Origin: JACZST01 sp964195155
GTDB lineage: Bacteria > Actinomycetota > Acidimicrobiia > Spongiisociales > UBA5794
DNA: 57,518 nucleotides
Direction: 5' to 3'
Assembly (NCBI GenBank): GCA_964195155.1
Contig: CAXMOP010000055.1
Coordinates: 1-57,518, forward strand
Shown here: piece after piece, positions 16,360 through 24,213 of the stretch
Numbering within the stretch: the first letter of the stretch is position 1
How the letters are laid out: each line of letters opens with the position of its first letter
Notes under the pieces: model-generated
What the model saw: only the letters and a program-made list of their open reading frames with translations
Databases searched by the model: none
What the model was told of the DNA's origin: nothing
Program-made: the position numbers and the translations under genes

Positions 16360-16728
16360 TTGCTCGACTTCTATGACGTTCCGTGGGATTACGAGCCCCG
16401 GGCCTTTGCCATCGACTGGGACGACGCCGGCGATCCAGTGAAGTACTTCCGTCCGGATTTCTACCTCCCGGACGACGATCTCTACATCGAGATCACCACC
16501 ATGAACCAGAAGCTGGTCACGAAGAAGAACCAGAAGATCCGGCGTCTCCGGGAGCTATACCCGGAGATCAGGTGCAAGATCTTCTACCAGCGTGACTACC
16601 TCCATCTCCTGGTGAAGTACGGCCTCGCCGAGCCGGAGGAAGGCGAGCTGCCCCCTGCTCCGACCCGGATTCCCGGCCCCGTCGAGGTGACCAACCTGGC
16701 GGACCGGGTGGTGGAAGACGCGGGTTGA
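16360..16728 (+). CDS. conserved hypothetical protein with uncertain start
   Basis: At least 122 residues from a TTG at 16360: FYDVPWDYEPRAFAIDWD, KYFRPDFYLPDDDLYIEITT, then a Lys-rich helix and IRCKIFYQRDYLHLLVKYGL. The pattern of a position-specific Tyr/Asp core followed by K-x-x-K-I resembles small nuclease-fold (PD-(D/E)xK-like) proteins, with D in RPDFYL and E-I in YIEIT; this is an inference. Coding sequence clearly continues upstream (TDFAHESEREFARLL), but no ATG/GTG/TTG is in frame there. An ATC at 16267 follows GAGGTGG by a few bases. Confidence 0.6.
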   Translation: MLDFYDVPWDYEPRAFAIDWDDAGDPVKYFRPDFYLPDDDLYIEITTMNQKLVTKKNQKIRRLRELYPEIRCKIFYQRDYLHLLVKYGLAEPEEGELPPAPTRIPGPVEVTNLADRVVEDAG

Positions 16729-16730
16729 GG

Positions 16731-16917
16731 CGGCTCGCAGGGGCTCGCCGCCTGACTGCCTGATTACGGGTTCTTCTATGCGAAGCGATGCGGTGGGGGT
16801 GCGTGGGCTCTGGGTGCCATGTTTGTTGGCCGGCTCGCAGGGGCTCGCCGCCTGACTGCCTGACCGTTGCCCTCTTTGATGCGAAGCAATTCGGTAGCTC
16901 GCCGCCTGACTGCGTGA
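16731..16917. repeat. 100-bp tandem repeat upstream of gcvT
   Basis: A 33-base sequence (CGGCTCGCAGGGGCTCGCCG...) occurs at 16731-16763 and again at 16831-16863, exactly 100 bases apart. A second match inside each unit (ATGCGAAGC...CGGT) lies at 16779 and 16879. A third, partial copy starts at 16897 after a shorter interval. The repeats occupy the leader region before gcvT. They do not have CRISPR-like spacing. Confidence 0.75.
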
Positions 16918-16995
16918 TCTCGGCCACTCTGAACGAGAAGCGATTCGGGCTCGCGACTCGCCGCTCGCGACTCGCGACTCAGTACGCTCGCCGCC

Positions 16996-18039
16996 ATGGC
17001 CACTTCTCCGATCAACGAGCTCCATGTTCGCCTCGGTGCCCGATTCACCGACTTCGGTGGGTGGGAGATGCCGGTGCAATACGAAGGAGTACTCATCGAG
17101 CACACCGCGGTGCGCGAACGGGCAGGGGTTTTCGACGTGTCCCACCTCGGCCGCTTCGACGTCAACGGGCCCGGAGCCACCGAGCTGGTACGCCAACAGC
17201 TGTGCAACGACGTCACCAAGATCGACGCCGGCAGGGCGCAGTACACGATGGCGCTCAACGATGCGGGCGGCGTCGTCGACGACATCATCGTTTGGCGCCA
17301 CGGCGAAGACGAGTACTGGGTCATGCCGAACGGCACCAACTTCGATGAGATCCTTGACCGTTTCACTGCCTCCGGCACCCCAAGCGTCACTCCCATTCGT
17401 ACCGATACCGTGTTGGTGGCGGTGCAAGGTCCCGACTCACCCCGAGTTGTTGAGGCCGTCATCGGCAGCATGCCGGGGCGGTTTCGGGTCATCGAGGGCG
17501 ACTTCGGAAACTCATGGTTTCGCGCCGGAGGGACCGGCTACACGGGGGAGCGCGGCGCCGAGATCGCCGTTCCCGCCGAATCGGGCCAGGCCTTGTTCGG
17601 CGCGCTCCTGGACGCTGGTGCCGTCCCGTGTGGCCTCGGTGCTCGCGACACCCTGCGATTGGAGATGGGCTACCCGCTGTGGGGCCAGGACCTCGACGAA
17701 ACAACGACACCGCTGGAAGCCGACCTGGGCTGGGTGGTCGACTGGGATCACGACTTCGTTGGGAAAGCGGCGCTCACCGATCAGCGGGAGAGGGGGGTGG
17801 ATCGGCGCCTCATTGCCTTCTCCTGTGAAGGACGCCAGATTCCCCGTCACGGCCACGCCCTCCGCTCGGGTAGGGCTCTCGGGACCGTGACCAGCGGCAA
17901 CTTCAGCCCCACGCTCCGCCACGGCATCGGCATGGGATATCTGTCGCCGCCTCCCGATGCCGACGCTCAGATTGAGGTTGAGATCCGAGACCAATGGGTG
18001 TCAGTCGATCGCGTCGAGCCGCCGTTCCTGTCACGGTGA
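16996..18039 (+). CDS. gcvT: aminomethyltransferase (glycine cleavage T protein) / GcvT family
   Basis: 347 residues with the folate-binding GcvT fold: FGGWEMPVQYEGV, GVFDVSHLGRF near the N-terminus, GTGYTGERGAEIAVP (~176-190), LGARDTLRLEMGYPLWGQDLDE (~214-235), and the C-terminal barrel. The RDTLRLE and DLDE residues match true T proteins rather than only YgfZ. It releases NH3 and passes the C1 unit from lipoylated GcvH to tetrahydrofolate. Its stop overlaps the next start by 4 bases. Confidence 0.88.
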   Translation: MATSPINELHVRLGARFTDFGGWEMPVQYEGVLIEHTAVRERAGVFDVSHLGRFDVNGPGATELVRQQLCNDVTKIDAGRAQYTMALNDAGGVVDDIIVWRHGEDEYWVMPNGTNFDEILDRFTASGTPSVTPIRTDTVLVAVQGPDSPRVVEAVIGSMPGRFRVIEGDFGNSWFRAGGTGYTGERGAEIAVPAESGQALFGALLDAGAVPCGLGARDTLRLEMGYPLWGQDLDETTTPLEADLGWVVDWDHDFVGKAALTDQRERGVDRRLIAFSCEGRQIPRHGHALRSGRALGTVTSGNFSPTLRHGIGMGYLSPPPDADAQIEVEIRDQWVSVDRVEPPFLSR

Positions 18040-18668
18040 GTGTCGCGGCCCTGATCGCAGCCATCGAATCAGACAACCCGGATCGACTGTTCGTGGCCCG
18101 CGCCCTCGACCCGATCCTCCGCGATGATCTCTCTGCGGCTCTCGACTACGAAGAGTTGCCCTTCGTTAGAGGCCGTACCGTCATTCCAGGGGACATCGCA
18201 TCGACGGACCTCGTCGTAGCCGGGCATCCAAGCCATCTCGGTGTCTTCGACATGCCAATGGATGTGCAGTGGATCGCCGTCACCGGTCGCTGGTCGGCAT
18301 TGTTCCCGCTCGACGAGGCGCAGACCCAGGTCTCCGTGGAACCTGTCGTCGAACGGGATACGGCCGAGACCTCGCTCGGCGAGATCCGCAGTCTGGCACA
18401 GCACCTCACCCACATGCGGGGCGTCACCGTGGTGTTTCCGCCGGCCTGTCCGGTAATCATCGTGCTGCTTGTGGTCGATCCCGTTGCGGTGACCGCTGGC
18501 GCCGATTTGCCGGGTAGTACCGCGCTCGAGGCGTACACCGAGCTGCCGGGGGGGTTGCGCATCGAACTGCCGCCTGCCGCTCCGCGCTCTACCCTCGAGG
18601 GATATGCTGCGGCGCTGGAACAGGCAATAGCCGCGGTCGAGGTCGAATCGAGCCATCGATGGAAGTAA
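18036..18668 (+). CDS. conserved hypothetical protein
   Basis: About 210 residues from a GTG overlapping the gcvT stop (GTGA). No known domain is recognised. Features are an N-terminal helix (SVAALIAAIESDNPDRLFVA), a segment PRTVIPG-like GRTVIPGDIASTDLVVAGHPSHLG and a hydrophobic strand VVFPPACPVIIVLLVVDPVAV (~140-160). There is no signal peptide. It overlaps the lipase gene by 10 bases. Context suggests a shared transcript with gcvT and the lipase, not a function. Confidence 0.6.
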   Translation: MSVAALIAAIESDNPDRLFVARALDPILRDDLSAALDYEELPFVRGRTVIPGDIASTDLVVAGHPSHLGVFDMPMDVQWIAVTGRWSALFPLDEAQTQVSVEPVVERDTAETSLGEIRSLAQHLTHMRGVTVVFPPACPVIIVLLVVDPVAVTAGADLPGSTALEAYTELPGGLRIELPPAAPRSTLEGYAAALEQAIAAVEVESSHRWK

Positions 18669-19468
18669 CAACCGGCACCGTCACCGCATCCGACGGCGTC
18701 GAGCTGTTTACCCGGGCCTGGGTCCCCGACGACCCGAGGGCCACCGTGCTGATCGTGCACGGCGCCGGCGAGCACAGCGGCCGGTGGGACCATGTCGGCA
18801 GGTTTCTCGGTGACCGCGGCTATGCGGTCACCGCCTTCGATCTGCGAGGTCACGGCCAGTCGGGCGGACACCGGTTCCATGTCGATTCCTTCGACCGGTT
18901 CCTCAACGACATCGTCACCGCTGCCGATACCTTCGACGACCAACTCCCATGGGCGCTCTACGGGCACTCGATCGGCGGGTTGATCGGCACGATGTATTTG
19001 CAGTCGGACCGGCCGCAACCCGCGGTCGCGGTCCTGTCCGCTCCGGCGCTCGACGACAATCTCCCCGCGTATCTCCACCTGGCCGGCGAGGTCCTCGGCA
19101 GGGTGGTCCCGACCCTGGCCGTCGAAAACTCGTTTACCGGAGAGCAGCTTTCACGCGACCCGGCGGTCGGGGACGCGTACTTCGCCGACCCCCTGGTGCA
19201 GACGAAGGGCACAACGGGATTCGGCCGGGCCGGCTTTGCTGCACAACGTTCTGCGCTGCAGCGCATCGATCGGATCCGGGTCCCGACGCTGGTATTCCAT
19301 GGCGCCGAGGACCGTCTGGTACCGCCATCGGCCTCGGCGCCGCTGGCCGCGGTCGATGGCGCCAAGCGCACCCTCTATCCCGGGCTGCGCCACGAGACGC
19401 ACAACGAGCCGGAGCAGGATCAAGTGCTGGGCGATGTCGCCGACTGGCTCGACGCCGCACTCTCGTAG
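18659..19468 (+). CDS. alpha/beta hydrolase, monoacylglycerol lipase-like
   Basis: 269 residues with the full serine-hydrolase triad: nucleophile in YGHSIGG (~101-107), Asp in HGAEDRLVPP (~219-228) and His in GLRHETHNE (~242-250). The oxyanion HG motif is LIVHGAGEHSGRW (~25-37), which is characteristic of monoglyceride lipases and lysophospholipases. No signal peptide, so cytoplasmic. The 3' end overlaps the convergent adenosine deaminase gene by 49 bases. Confidence 0.87.
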   Translation: MEVTTGTVTASDGVELFTRAWVPDDPRATVLIVHGAGEHSGRWDHVGRFLGDRGYAVTAFDLRGHGQSGGHRFHVDSFDRFLNDIVTAADTFDDQLPWALYGHSIGGLIGTMYLQSDRPQPAVAVLSAPALDDNLPAYLHLAGEVLGRVVPTLAVENSFTGEQLSRDPAVGDAYFADPLVQTKGTTGFGRAGFAAQRSALQRIDRIRVPTLVFHGAEDRLVPPSASAPLAAVDGAKRTLYPGLRHETHNEPEQDQVLGDVADWLDAALS

Positions 19469-20496
19469 GCCGGAGTGACTACCTCGTCGATCAGCCGCCT
19501 TCGGGTCGGGTAGTCGCCGAACCCGGCATCGATGGCATTGGACGTGATCACGGCAAGGTCGGTCGGTGTGAGTCCGAACTCCTCAGCGGCCAATCGGTAC
19601 TCGGTACTCATCGTTGTGGCGCTCATCAAGCGATTGTCGGTGTTGATCGACACGTTGAACCCGGCGCGGTAGAGCGCTCCAAACGGATGCTCGATCTTTG
19701 GCTCGAATGCGCCCGAGTGCAGGTTGGAGGTGATCGAGACTTCGAGCGGGACACGATGGTCGCGAATTCGCCGGGCGAGTGAGCCGAGGCTCCCCAGTTC
19801 GCCATCTTCCACCACGGCGTCGTCAACAATCCGAGCCCCGTGACCGAGCCGCTGTGCACAGCAATGGGAGAGCGCCCGCCACATGGATTCCGGGCCATCG
19901 GCCTCGCCGGCGTGGATCGTCAGTCCAAGCCCGTGCTCGACGGCGAGACGACATGCCGGCTCGTGATCGTCCGCTGGGTAGCCGGCCTCGGGGCCGGCCA
20001 GATCGAACCCGACCAATCCCTGGTCGACGAACCGCACTGCGGCCTTGGCCACTTCCTCGCTGTCGGTGTCGTGTCGCAGTGCGCTGGCAATGCCATACAG
20101 CACGATCCCGGTTTCACCGGCTGCTGCACCGAGCCCATCGAGGAAGGCCTCGATGGCATCCTCCCGGCTCAGCCCACCGAAGGTGTGCAGGCTCGGTCCG
20201 AAGCGCACCTCGGCATACACCACGCCATCAGCGGCAAGGTCGACACCCGCCTCGTAGGCGACCCTGCGGATGGCGTCCTGGGTCTGCATGACGCCGAAGG
20301 TGTGCCGGAACGCCTCCAGATATCGCTCGAGCGATCCGGACTCATCCTGGTGGAACCATCGGGTCAGTTCCTGCTCATCGGCCGAAGGCAGGTCCGGGTA
20401 CCCGGCCTGTTCGGCGAGCTCGATCACCGTAGCCACACGCACCCCTCCGTCGAGGTGGTCGTGCAGGACGGCCTTTGGGATGGCTCGGTAATCCAT
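19420..20496 (-). CDS. add: adenosine deaminase
   Basis: 358 residues from the ATG at 20496. Metal and catalytic residues: HDHLDGG (~10-16), the Gly/Glu region GLTIHAGEAD (~190-199) with His and Glu, RLGHGARI (~216-223), and the second Asp pair region SINTDNRLMS (~271-280). It converts adenosine to inosine, linking to the hpt salvage gene nearby. Upstream in-frame extension (62 codons) has atypical composition and was rejected as part of the gene. It is convergent with the lipase. Confidence 0.9.
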   Translation of the reverse strand: MDYRAIPKAVLHDHLDGGVRVATVIELAEQAGYPDLPSADEQELTRWFHQDESGSLERYLEAFRHTFGVMQTQDAIRRVAYEAGVDLAADGVVYAEVRFGPSLHTFGGLSREDAIEAFLDGLGAAAGETGIVLYGIASALRHDTDSEEVAKAAVRFVDQGLVGFDLAGPEAGYPADDHEPACRLAVEHGLGLTIHAGEADGPESMWRALSHCCAQRLGHGARIVDDAVVEDGELGSLGSLARRIRDHRVPLEVSITSNLHSGAFEPKIEHPFGALYRAGFNVSINTDNRLMSATTMSTEYRLAAEEFGLTPTDLAVITSNAIDAGFGDYPTRRRLIDEVVTPAYESAASSQSATSPST

Positions 20497-20559
20497 GTGC
20501 GGCGCACGACAATACCGTGGTCGAGATCCTGCGTAGCATGGAGCAGGGAAGGAGGTCTC

Positions 20560-20739
20560 ATGACGATACGGAAGGGCAGCCACGTGAAGACGCTCACCAA
20601 GACGGTGGGGAGACAGCCTCGCCGGGGCGCGGTCGAGCGCATCGGGGGGGATACGGTCGAGGTTCGATGGAACGACGGACACGTTTCAATCCTGTCGGGG
20701 CACGCCCTGGTCCCAGATCGCGATATGGCGAAGAAATAG
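20560..20739 (+). CDS. DUF1918-like small protein
   Basis: 59 residues with GGAAGGAGGT just before the ATG. The phrase HVKTLTKTVGRQPRRGAVER, then DTVEVRWNDGHVSILSG, resembles DUF1918 (an SH3-like beta barrel of unknown function found in actinobacteria). It is separated from yqgE by 3 bases and is probably co-transcribed with it. Confidence 0.65.
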   Translation: MTIRKGSHVKTLTKTVGRQPRRGAVERIGGDTVEVRWNDGHVSILSGHALVPDRDMAKK

Positions 20740-20742
20740 ACC

Positions 20743-21306
20743 GTGACCTCGGCGCCGACCCAGCGGTACCCGGGCGGGCTGCTCATCGCCTCACCAACGC
20801 TGCTCGACCCCAACTTCTATCGGTCCGTCGTGCTCCTCATGGCCCACAATGATGACGGTGCCGTCGGCGTGGTTCTGGATCGCCCGCTCGACCTCACCGC
20901 CGCCGACTACGTCGACGCCTGGGAGTCCAAGCTGACCCCACCAAACCGGGTCTTCGAGGGAGGGCCGGTTCAGCGCGAAACGGCGATCGGCGTCGCGCGA
21001 CGAATCGGCTTCGGGCCTTCGGACTCGTGGGAGCCGGTACTGGGGTCGCTCGGGTTCATCGACCTCTCCCTGTCCCCGGCCGACTTCCCCGGAGTCGAGG
21101 ATCTGAGAGTGTTCTCCGGATATGCGGGGTGGGGCCCCGATCAGCTGGAGTTTGAAATTGCGCTCGGATCGTGGTTCCCGGTCGAGGCCAGTATCGATGA
21201 CGTGTTCGACCCGGTCCCACACACACTGTGGCCGCGCGTGCTGAGACGCCAGGACAGCGGGCTGGCCCTGTACGCCAATTTTCCCGAAGATCCGCGGGAG
21301 AACTGA
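20743..21306 (+). CDS. YqgE/AlgH family protein
   Basis: 187 residues from a GTG start. The family hallmarks are GGLLIASPTLLDPNFYRSVV (~9-28), the DGAVGVVLDRPL motif, FEGGPVQRE and VFSGYAGWGPDQLEFEI (~128-144). Members are of unknown biochemical role; some are linked to transcriptional control. It sits in the DUF1918-yqgE-rnhB-mscS run. Confidence 0.9.
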   Translation: MTSAPTQRYPGGLLIASPTLLDPNFYRSVVLLMAHNDDGAVGVVLDRPLDLTAADYVDAWESKLTPPNRVFEGGPVQRETAIGVARRIGFGPSDSWEPVLGSLGFIDLSLSPADFPGVEDLRVFSGYAGWGPDQLEFEIALGSWFPVEASIDDVFDPVPHTLWPRVLRRQDSGLALYANFPEDPREN

Positions 21307-21389
21307 GCCGGGGCGAGAGCGGCCTGGCAATAGGGGCGCTCCGTTCTCCACCGACACCGATCGGTGCGCCGCAGAAGTACCCTCTGCCC

Positions 21390-22094
21390 GTGACCGTGCC
21401 CAAGTTGAGGAGCGCCATCAGGGCGAAGGCCCCCGGGCTCGCCGTGGAACGTGAGCTGTGGGAACAGGGACGCCTGGTGGTCGTCGGTGTCGACGAAGTC
21501 GGCCGCGGGTCGTGGGCCGGCCCGCTCTCGGTTGGGGCCGCGATCGTCCCGAAGCATCGCAGGGTCTACAAAATCCGGGACTCCAAGATGCTGACCGAAC
21601 CCGAACGCGAGGCAATCTTCGACCGTATCGCCGACTGGGTCGACGACTGGAGCATCGGCCACGCGTCGCACCTCGAGTGCGACGAGCTCGGGATGTCCGC
21701 GGCACAGCGGCTGGCCGCACGGCGTGCCATCGCCGGACTGAAGGAGACGCCGGATCACGTCCTCATCGATGGCAACTGGGACTTCGTCGGGCACCGAAAC
21801 ACCACACGCATCGTTCGCGGCGATGCCACATCGTTGACCATTGCCGCGGCGTCGATCATGGCGAAGGTGACACGCGACCGCATCATGCGCGGGCTCGCTC
21901 ACCAGTTTCCCGGCTTCAACTTCGAGAACAACAAGGGCTATCCGGGTCCCCATCATCGGGCGGCTCTGGCCGCCTACGGGCCAACGACGATCCATCGCAG
22001 GTCGTGGGTGTTTGTCGACCACCTCATCTGGAGTGGCATCGCCCGCGCCGAGCGCTTCGGGCAAACGTCGCTGTTCGAGACGGCGGCGTCGTGA
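21390..22094 (+). CDS. rnhB: ribonuclease HII
   Basis: About 234 residues from a GTG at 21390. The catalytic acidic residues are in VGVDEVGRGSWAGPL (~31-45: Asp and Glu), in CDELG and in HVLIDGNWD (~126-134). It cuts RNA at RNA-DNA junctions and single ribonucleotides in DNA. The stop overlaps the mscS start (GTGA). Alternative upstream starts exist, but the sequence before 21390 lacks homology-like features. Confidence 0.9.
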   Translation: MTVPKLRSAIRAKAPGLAVERELWEQGRLVVVGVDEVGRGSWAGPLSVGAAIVPKHRRVYKIRDSKMLTEPEREAIFDRIADWVDDWSIGHASHLECDELGMSAAQRLAARRAIAGLKETPDHVLIDGNWDFVGHRNTTRIVRGDATSLTIAAASIMAKVTRDRIMRGLAHQFPGFNFENNKGYPGPHHRAALAAYGPTTIHRRSWVFVDHLIWSGIARAERFGQTSLFETAAS

Positions 22095-22945
22095 GGCAGG
22101 TGGTCCCGGTCGACACGAGCGACCTCACGTCGTCGCTCGATACCAACTCCATCACCGTCTGGGATTTCGTATGGGCGGTGGTCATCGTTGCCGCCAGTTT
22201 CCTGCTGGCGGCACTCACGCGACGGGTCGTTCTCCGAGGTCTCAAGCGATTCGACGGAATCCCTGAGAACTATCAACAGTTGATCGCACGGTCGACCGGG
22301 TGGTTCGTCATCGGCTTCGGAATCATCTACGCCCTGGTCGTGCTCGGTGTCGATCTCGGACCCGCCGTCCTGGCCTTGCTGCTGTTTGCGGCAATTGCGT
22401 TCTTCGCCGGGCGGGGACTGCTTGAGAATTTTGCCGCGGGGCTGGTGCTCCAGGGCACCACCATGTTCGAAGTCGGTGACCAGATCGAGACCACCGCCGG
22501 CAGGGGAACGGTGCTCGAAATCACCGGGCGCACCGTCATCATCCTTACCCCAGACGGCGAAGAGGTCAACATCCCGAACGCAACCGTGGTCAACGACCCG
22601 CTGACCAATCTGACGAACGAGGGCGCGCGGCGCTCCACCGTTCCCGTCGGCGTGGCTTACGGAACGGATCTCGAAGAAGCACGACGGGTCATTCGCGAAG
22701 CGGCGGCATCCCGGGAACTGGTTCTGGAGAGACCGGCCGTGGAAGCGTTGGTCGACGAATTCGGTGACAACGCCGTCATCATCAACTGCCGGTTCTGGCA
22801 CGAACCGACGATCCTCGACGAGAATCGTGCCATCGACGAGGTGACGCGTGCCGTGTACATGGCGCTTGGCGAGCACAGCATCGAGATCGCCTTCCCGCAG
22901 CGCACGCTGTGGTGGGGCAGGGGACAGCAGCCGGGCCCCGGGTAA
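22091..22945 (+). CDS. mechanosensitive ion channel (MscS family)
   Basis: 284 residues. Three membrane helices (~25-47, 68-87, 90-115) are followed by the MscS beta domain: LLENFAAGLVLQGTTMFEVGDQI (TM3 end), GTVLEITGRTVIILTPDGEEVNIPN (~135-160) and an alpha/beta C-terminal domain. It opens on membrane tension to release solutes. It overlaps rnhB by 4 bases. Confidence 0.9.
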   Translation: MRQVVPVDTSDLTSSLDTNSITVWDFVWAVVIVAASFLLAALTRRVVLRGLKRFDGIPENYQQLIARSTGWFVIGFGIIYALVVLGVDLGPAVLALLLFAAIAFFAGRGLLENFAAGLVLQGTTMFEVGDQIETTAGRGTVLEITGRTVIILTPDGEEVNIPNATVVNDPLTNLTNEGARRSTVPVGVAYGTDLEEARRVIREAAASRELVLERPAVEALVDEFGDNAVIINCRFWHEPTILDENRAIDEVTRAVYMALGEHSIEIAFPQRTLWWGRGQQPGPG

Positions 22946-22954
22946 TCTGGAGAT

Positions 22955-24139
22955 ATGAGCGCTCCCATCCGCCCCGGCCCCCACTACCAGGGTGACTTTC
23001 TGGAGATCGACGCCATGCTCGACGACGAGGAGCGACTCATCCGCGACACGGTGCGCTCCTTCGTGACGAACCGGGTGCTGCCGGACGTCGCCGAGTGGTT
23101 CGAGCAGGGGACCATCCCCGTCGAGCTCGCCAAGGAAATGGGAGCCCTCGGCCTCCTCGGCATGCACCTCGGCGGTTATGGGACCGCCGGTACCAATGCG
23201 GTCAGCTACGGATTGGCCTGCTTGGAGTTGGAGGCCGGAGACTCCGGGGTGCGCAGCTTCGTCTCCGTGCAGGGCTCGCTCGCCATGTTCCCCATATGGG
23301 CGTTCGGATCCGAGGGCCAGAAGGAGCAGTGGCTGCCCCCGATGGCCGAGGGCGCCGCGATCGGCTGCTTCGGCCTGACCGAGCCCGACGCTGGCTCGGA
23401 TCCAAGCTCGATGCGGACCCACGCCAGGGCGGACGGGCCGGACTGGGTGCTCAACGGCACCAAGATGTGGATCACCAACGGCGGGATCGCCGACGTCGCC
23501 ATCGTGTGGGCACAAACCGATGATGGCATCCGCGGCTTCATCGTTCCCACCGACACTCCGGGATTCAGCGCCAACGACATCCACCAGAAGATGTCACTCC
23601 GAGCATCGGTCACGTCCGAGCTGGTGTTCGATAACGTCCGGCTGCCACAAGAGGCGATGCTGCCGGGGGTGGCGGGGTTGAAGGGACCCCTGTCCTGCCT
23701 CAACGAGGCGAGGTTTGGGATCACCTTCGGCTCGATCGGAGCGGCCAGGGCTTGCTACGAGGCGGCACTCGACTATGCCAAGGAGCGCAACCAGTTCGGC
23801 AAACCCATCGCCGCCTTCCAGCTCACCCAGCGCAAGCTGGTGGACATGATGGTGAAGGTGAACCAGGGGATGCTGCTGGCAATGCACCTCGGTCGCAAAC
23901 GCGACGCCGGGACCTTGACCGCCGAGCAGGTGAGCTTCGGGAAGATGATCAATGCCCGCGCCGCCCTCGAGGTCGCCAGGGAGGCGCGCAGCGTGCTCGG
24001 CGCCAACGGGATCACGCTCGAGTACCCGGTGATCCGGCACATGAACAACCTCGAATCGGTGTACACCTACGAGGGCACCAACGAGATCCACACCCTCGCC
24101 CTGGGCCAGACCATCACCGGCATCTCCGCCTTCGAGTAA
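22955..24139 (+). CDS. acyl-CoA dehydrogenase, glutaryl-CoA dehydrogenase-like
   Basis: 394 residues with the ACAD fold: GCFGLTEPDAGSDPSSM (FAD/substrate loop, ~137-153), WVLNGTKMWITNGGIADV and a C-terminal catalytic-base motif YEGTNEIHTLALGQTITG. The latter and the overall length match glutaryl-CoA dehydrogenases, which oxidise and decarboxylate glutaryl-CoA in lysine/tryptophan breakdown. It is convergent with another acyl-CoA dehydrogenase. Confidence 0.9.
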   Translation: MSAPIRPGPHYQGDFLEIDAMLDDEERLIRDTVRSFVTNRVLPDVAEWFEQGTIPVELAKEMGALGLLGMHLGGYGTAGTNAVSYGLACLELEAGDSGVRSFVSVQGSLAMFPIWAFGSEGQKEQWLPPMAEGAAIGCFGLTEPDAGSDPSSMRTHARADGPDWVLNGTKMWITNGGIADVAIVWAQTDDGIRGFIVPTDTPGFSANDIHQKMSLRASVTSELVFDNVRLPQEAMLPGVAGLKGPLSCLNEARFGITFGSIGAARACYEAALDYAKERNQFGKPIAAFQLTQRKLVDMMVKVNQGMLLAMHLGRKRDAGTLTAEQVSFGKMINARAALEVAREARSVLGANGITLEYPVIRHMNNLESVYTYEGTNEIHTLALGQTITGISAFE

Positions 24140-24182
24140 CCGGCGGGTCTGCGAGCCCAGGGCTCCCAGCCCCACCTGCCGG
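24140..24182. terminator. hairpin between convergent acyl-CoA dehydrogenase genes
   Basis: CCGGCGGGT directly after the TAA pairs with ACCTGCCGG (24174-24182), with one mismatch and a 25-base loop. It lies between convergent genes, so it may stop transcription from either side; there is no T-run. Confidence 0.35.
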
Positions 24183-24213
24183 TGCTGGCAGCCCACGGTT
24201 CGGCAAGAACAGG

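Noticed and set aside
16731..16917. CRISPR array
   Set aside because: Only two full units with 100-bp period, the intervening DNA is partly repeated too, and no cas genes are present.
21974..23584. 536-codon minus-strand frame opposite rnhB, mscS and the acyl-CoA dehydrogenase
   Set aside because: It is antisense to three well supported genes and has no domain; a product of high GC.
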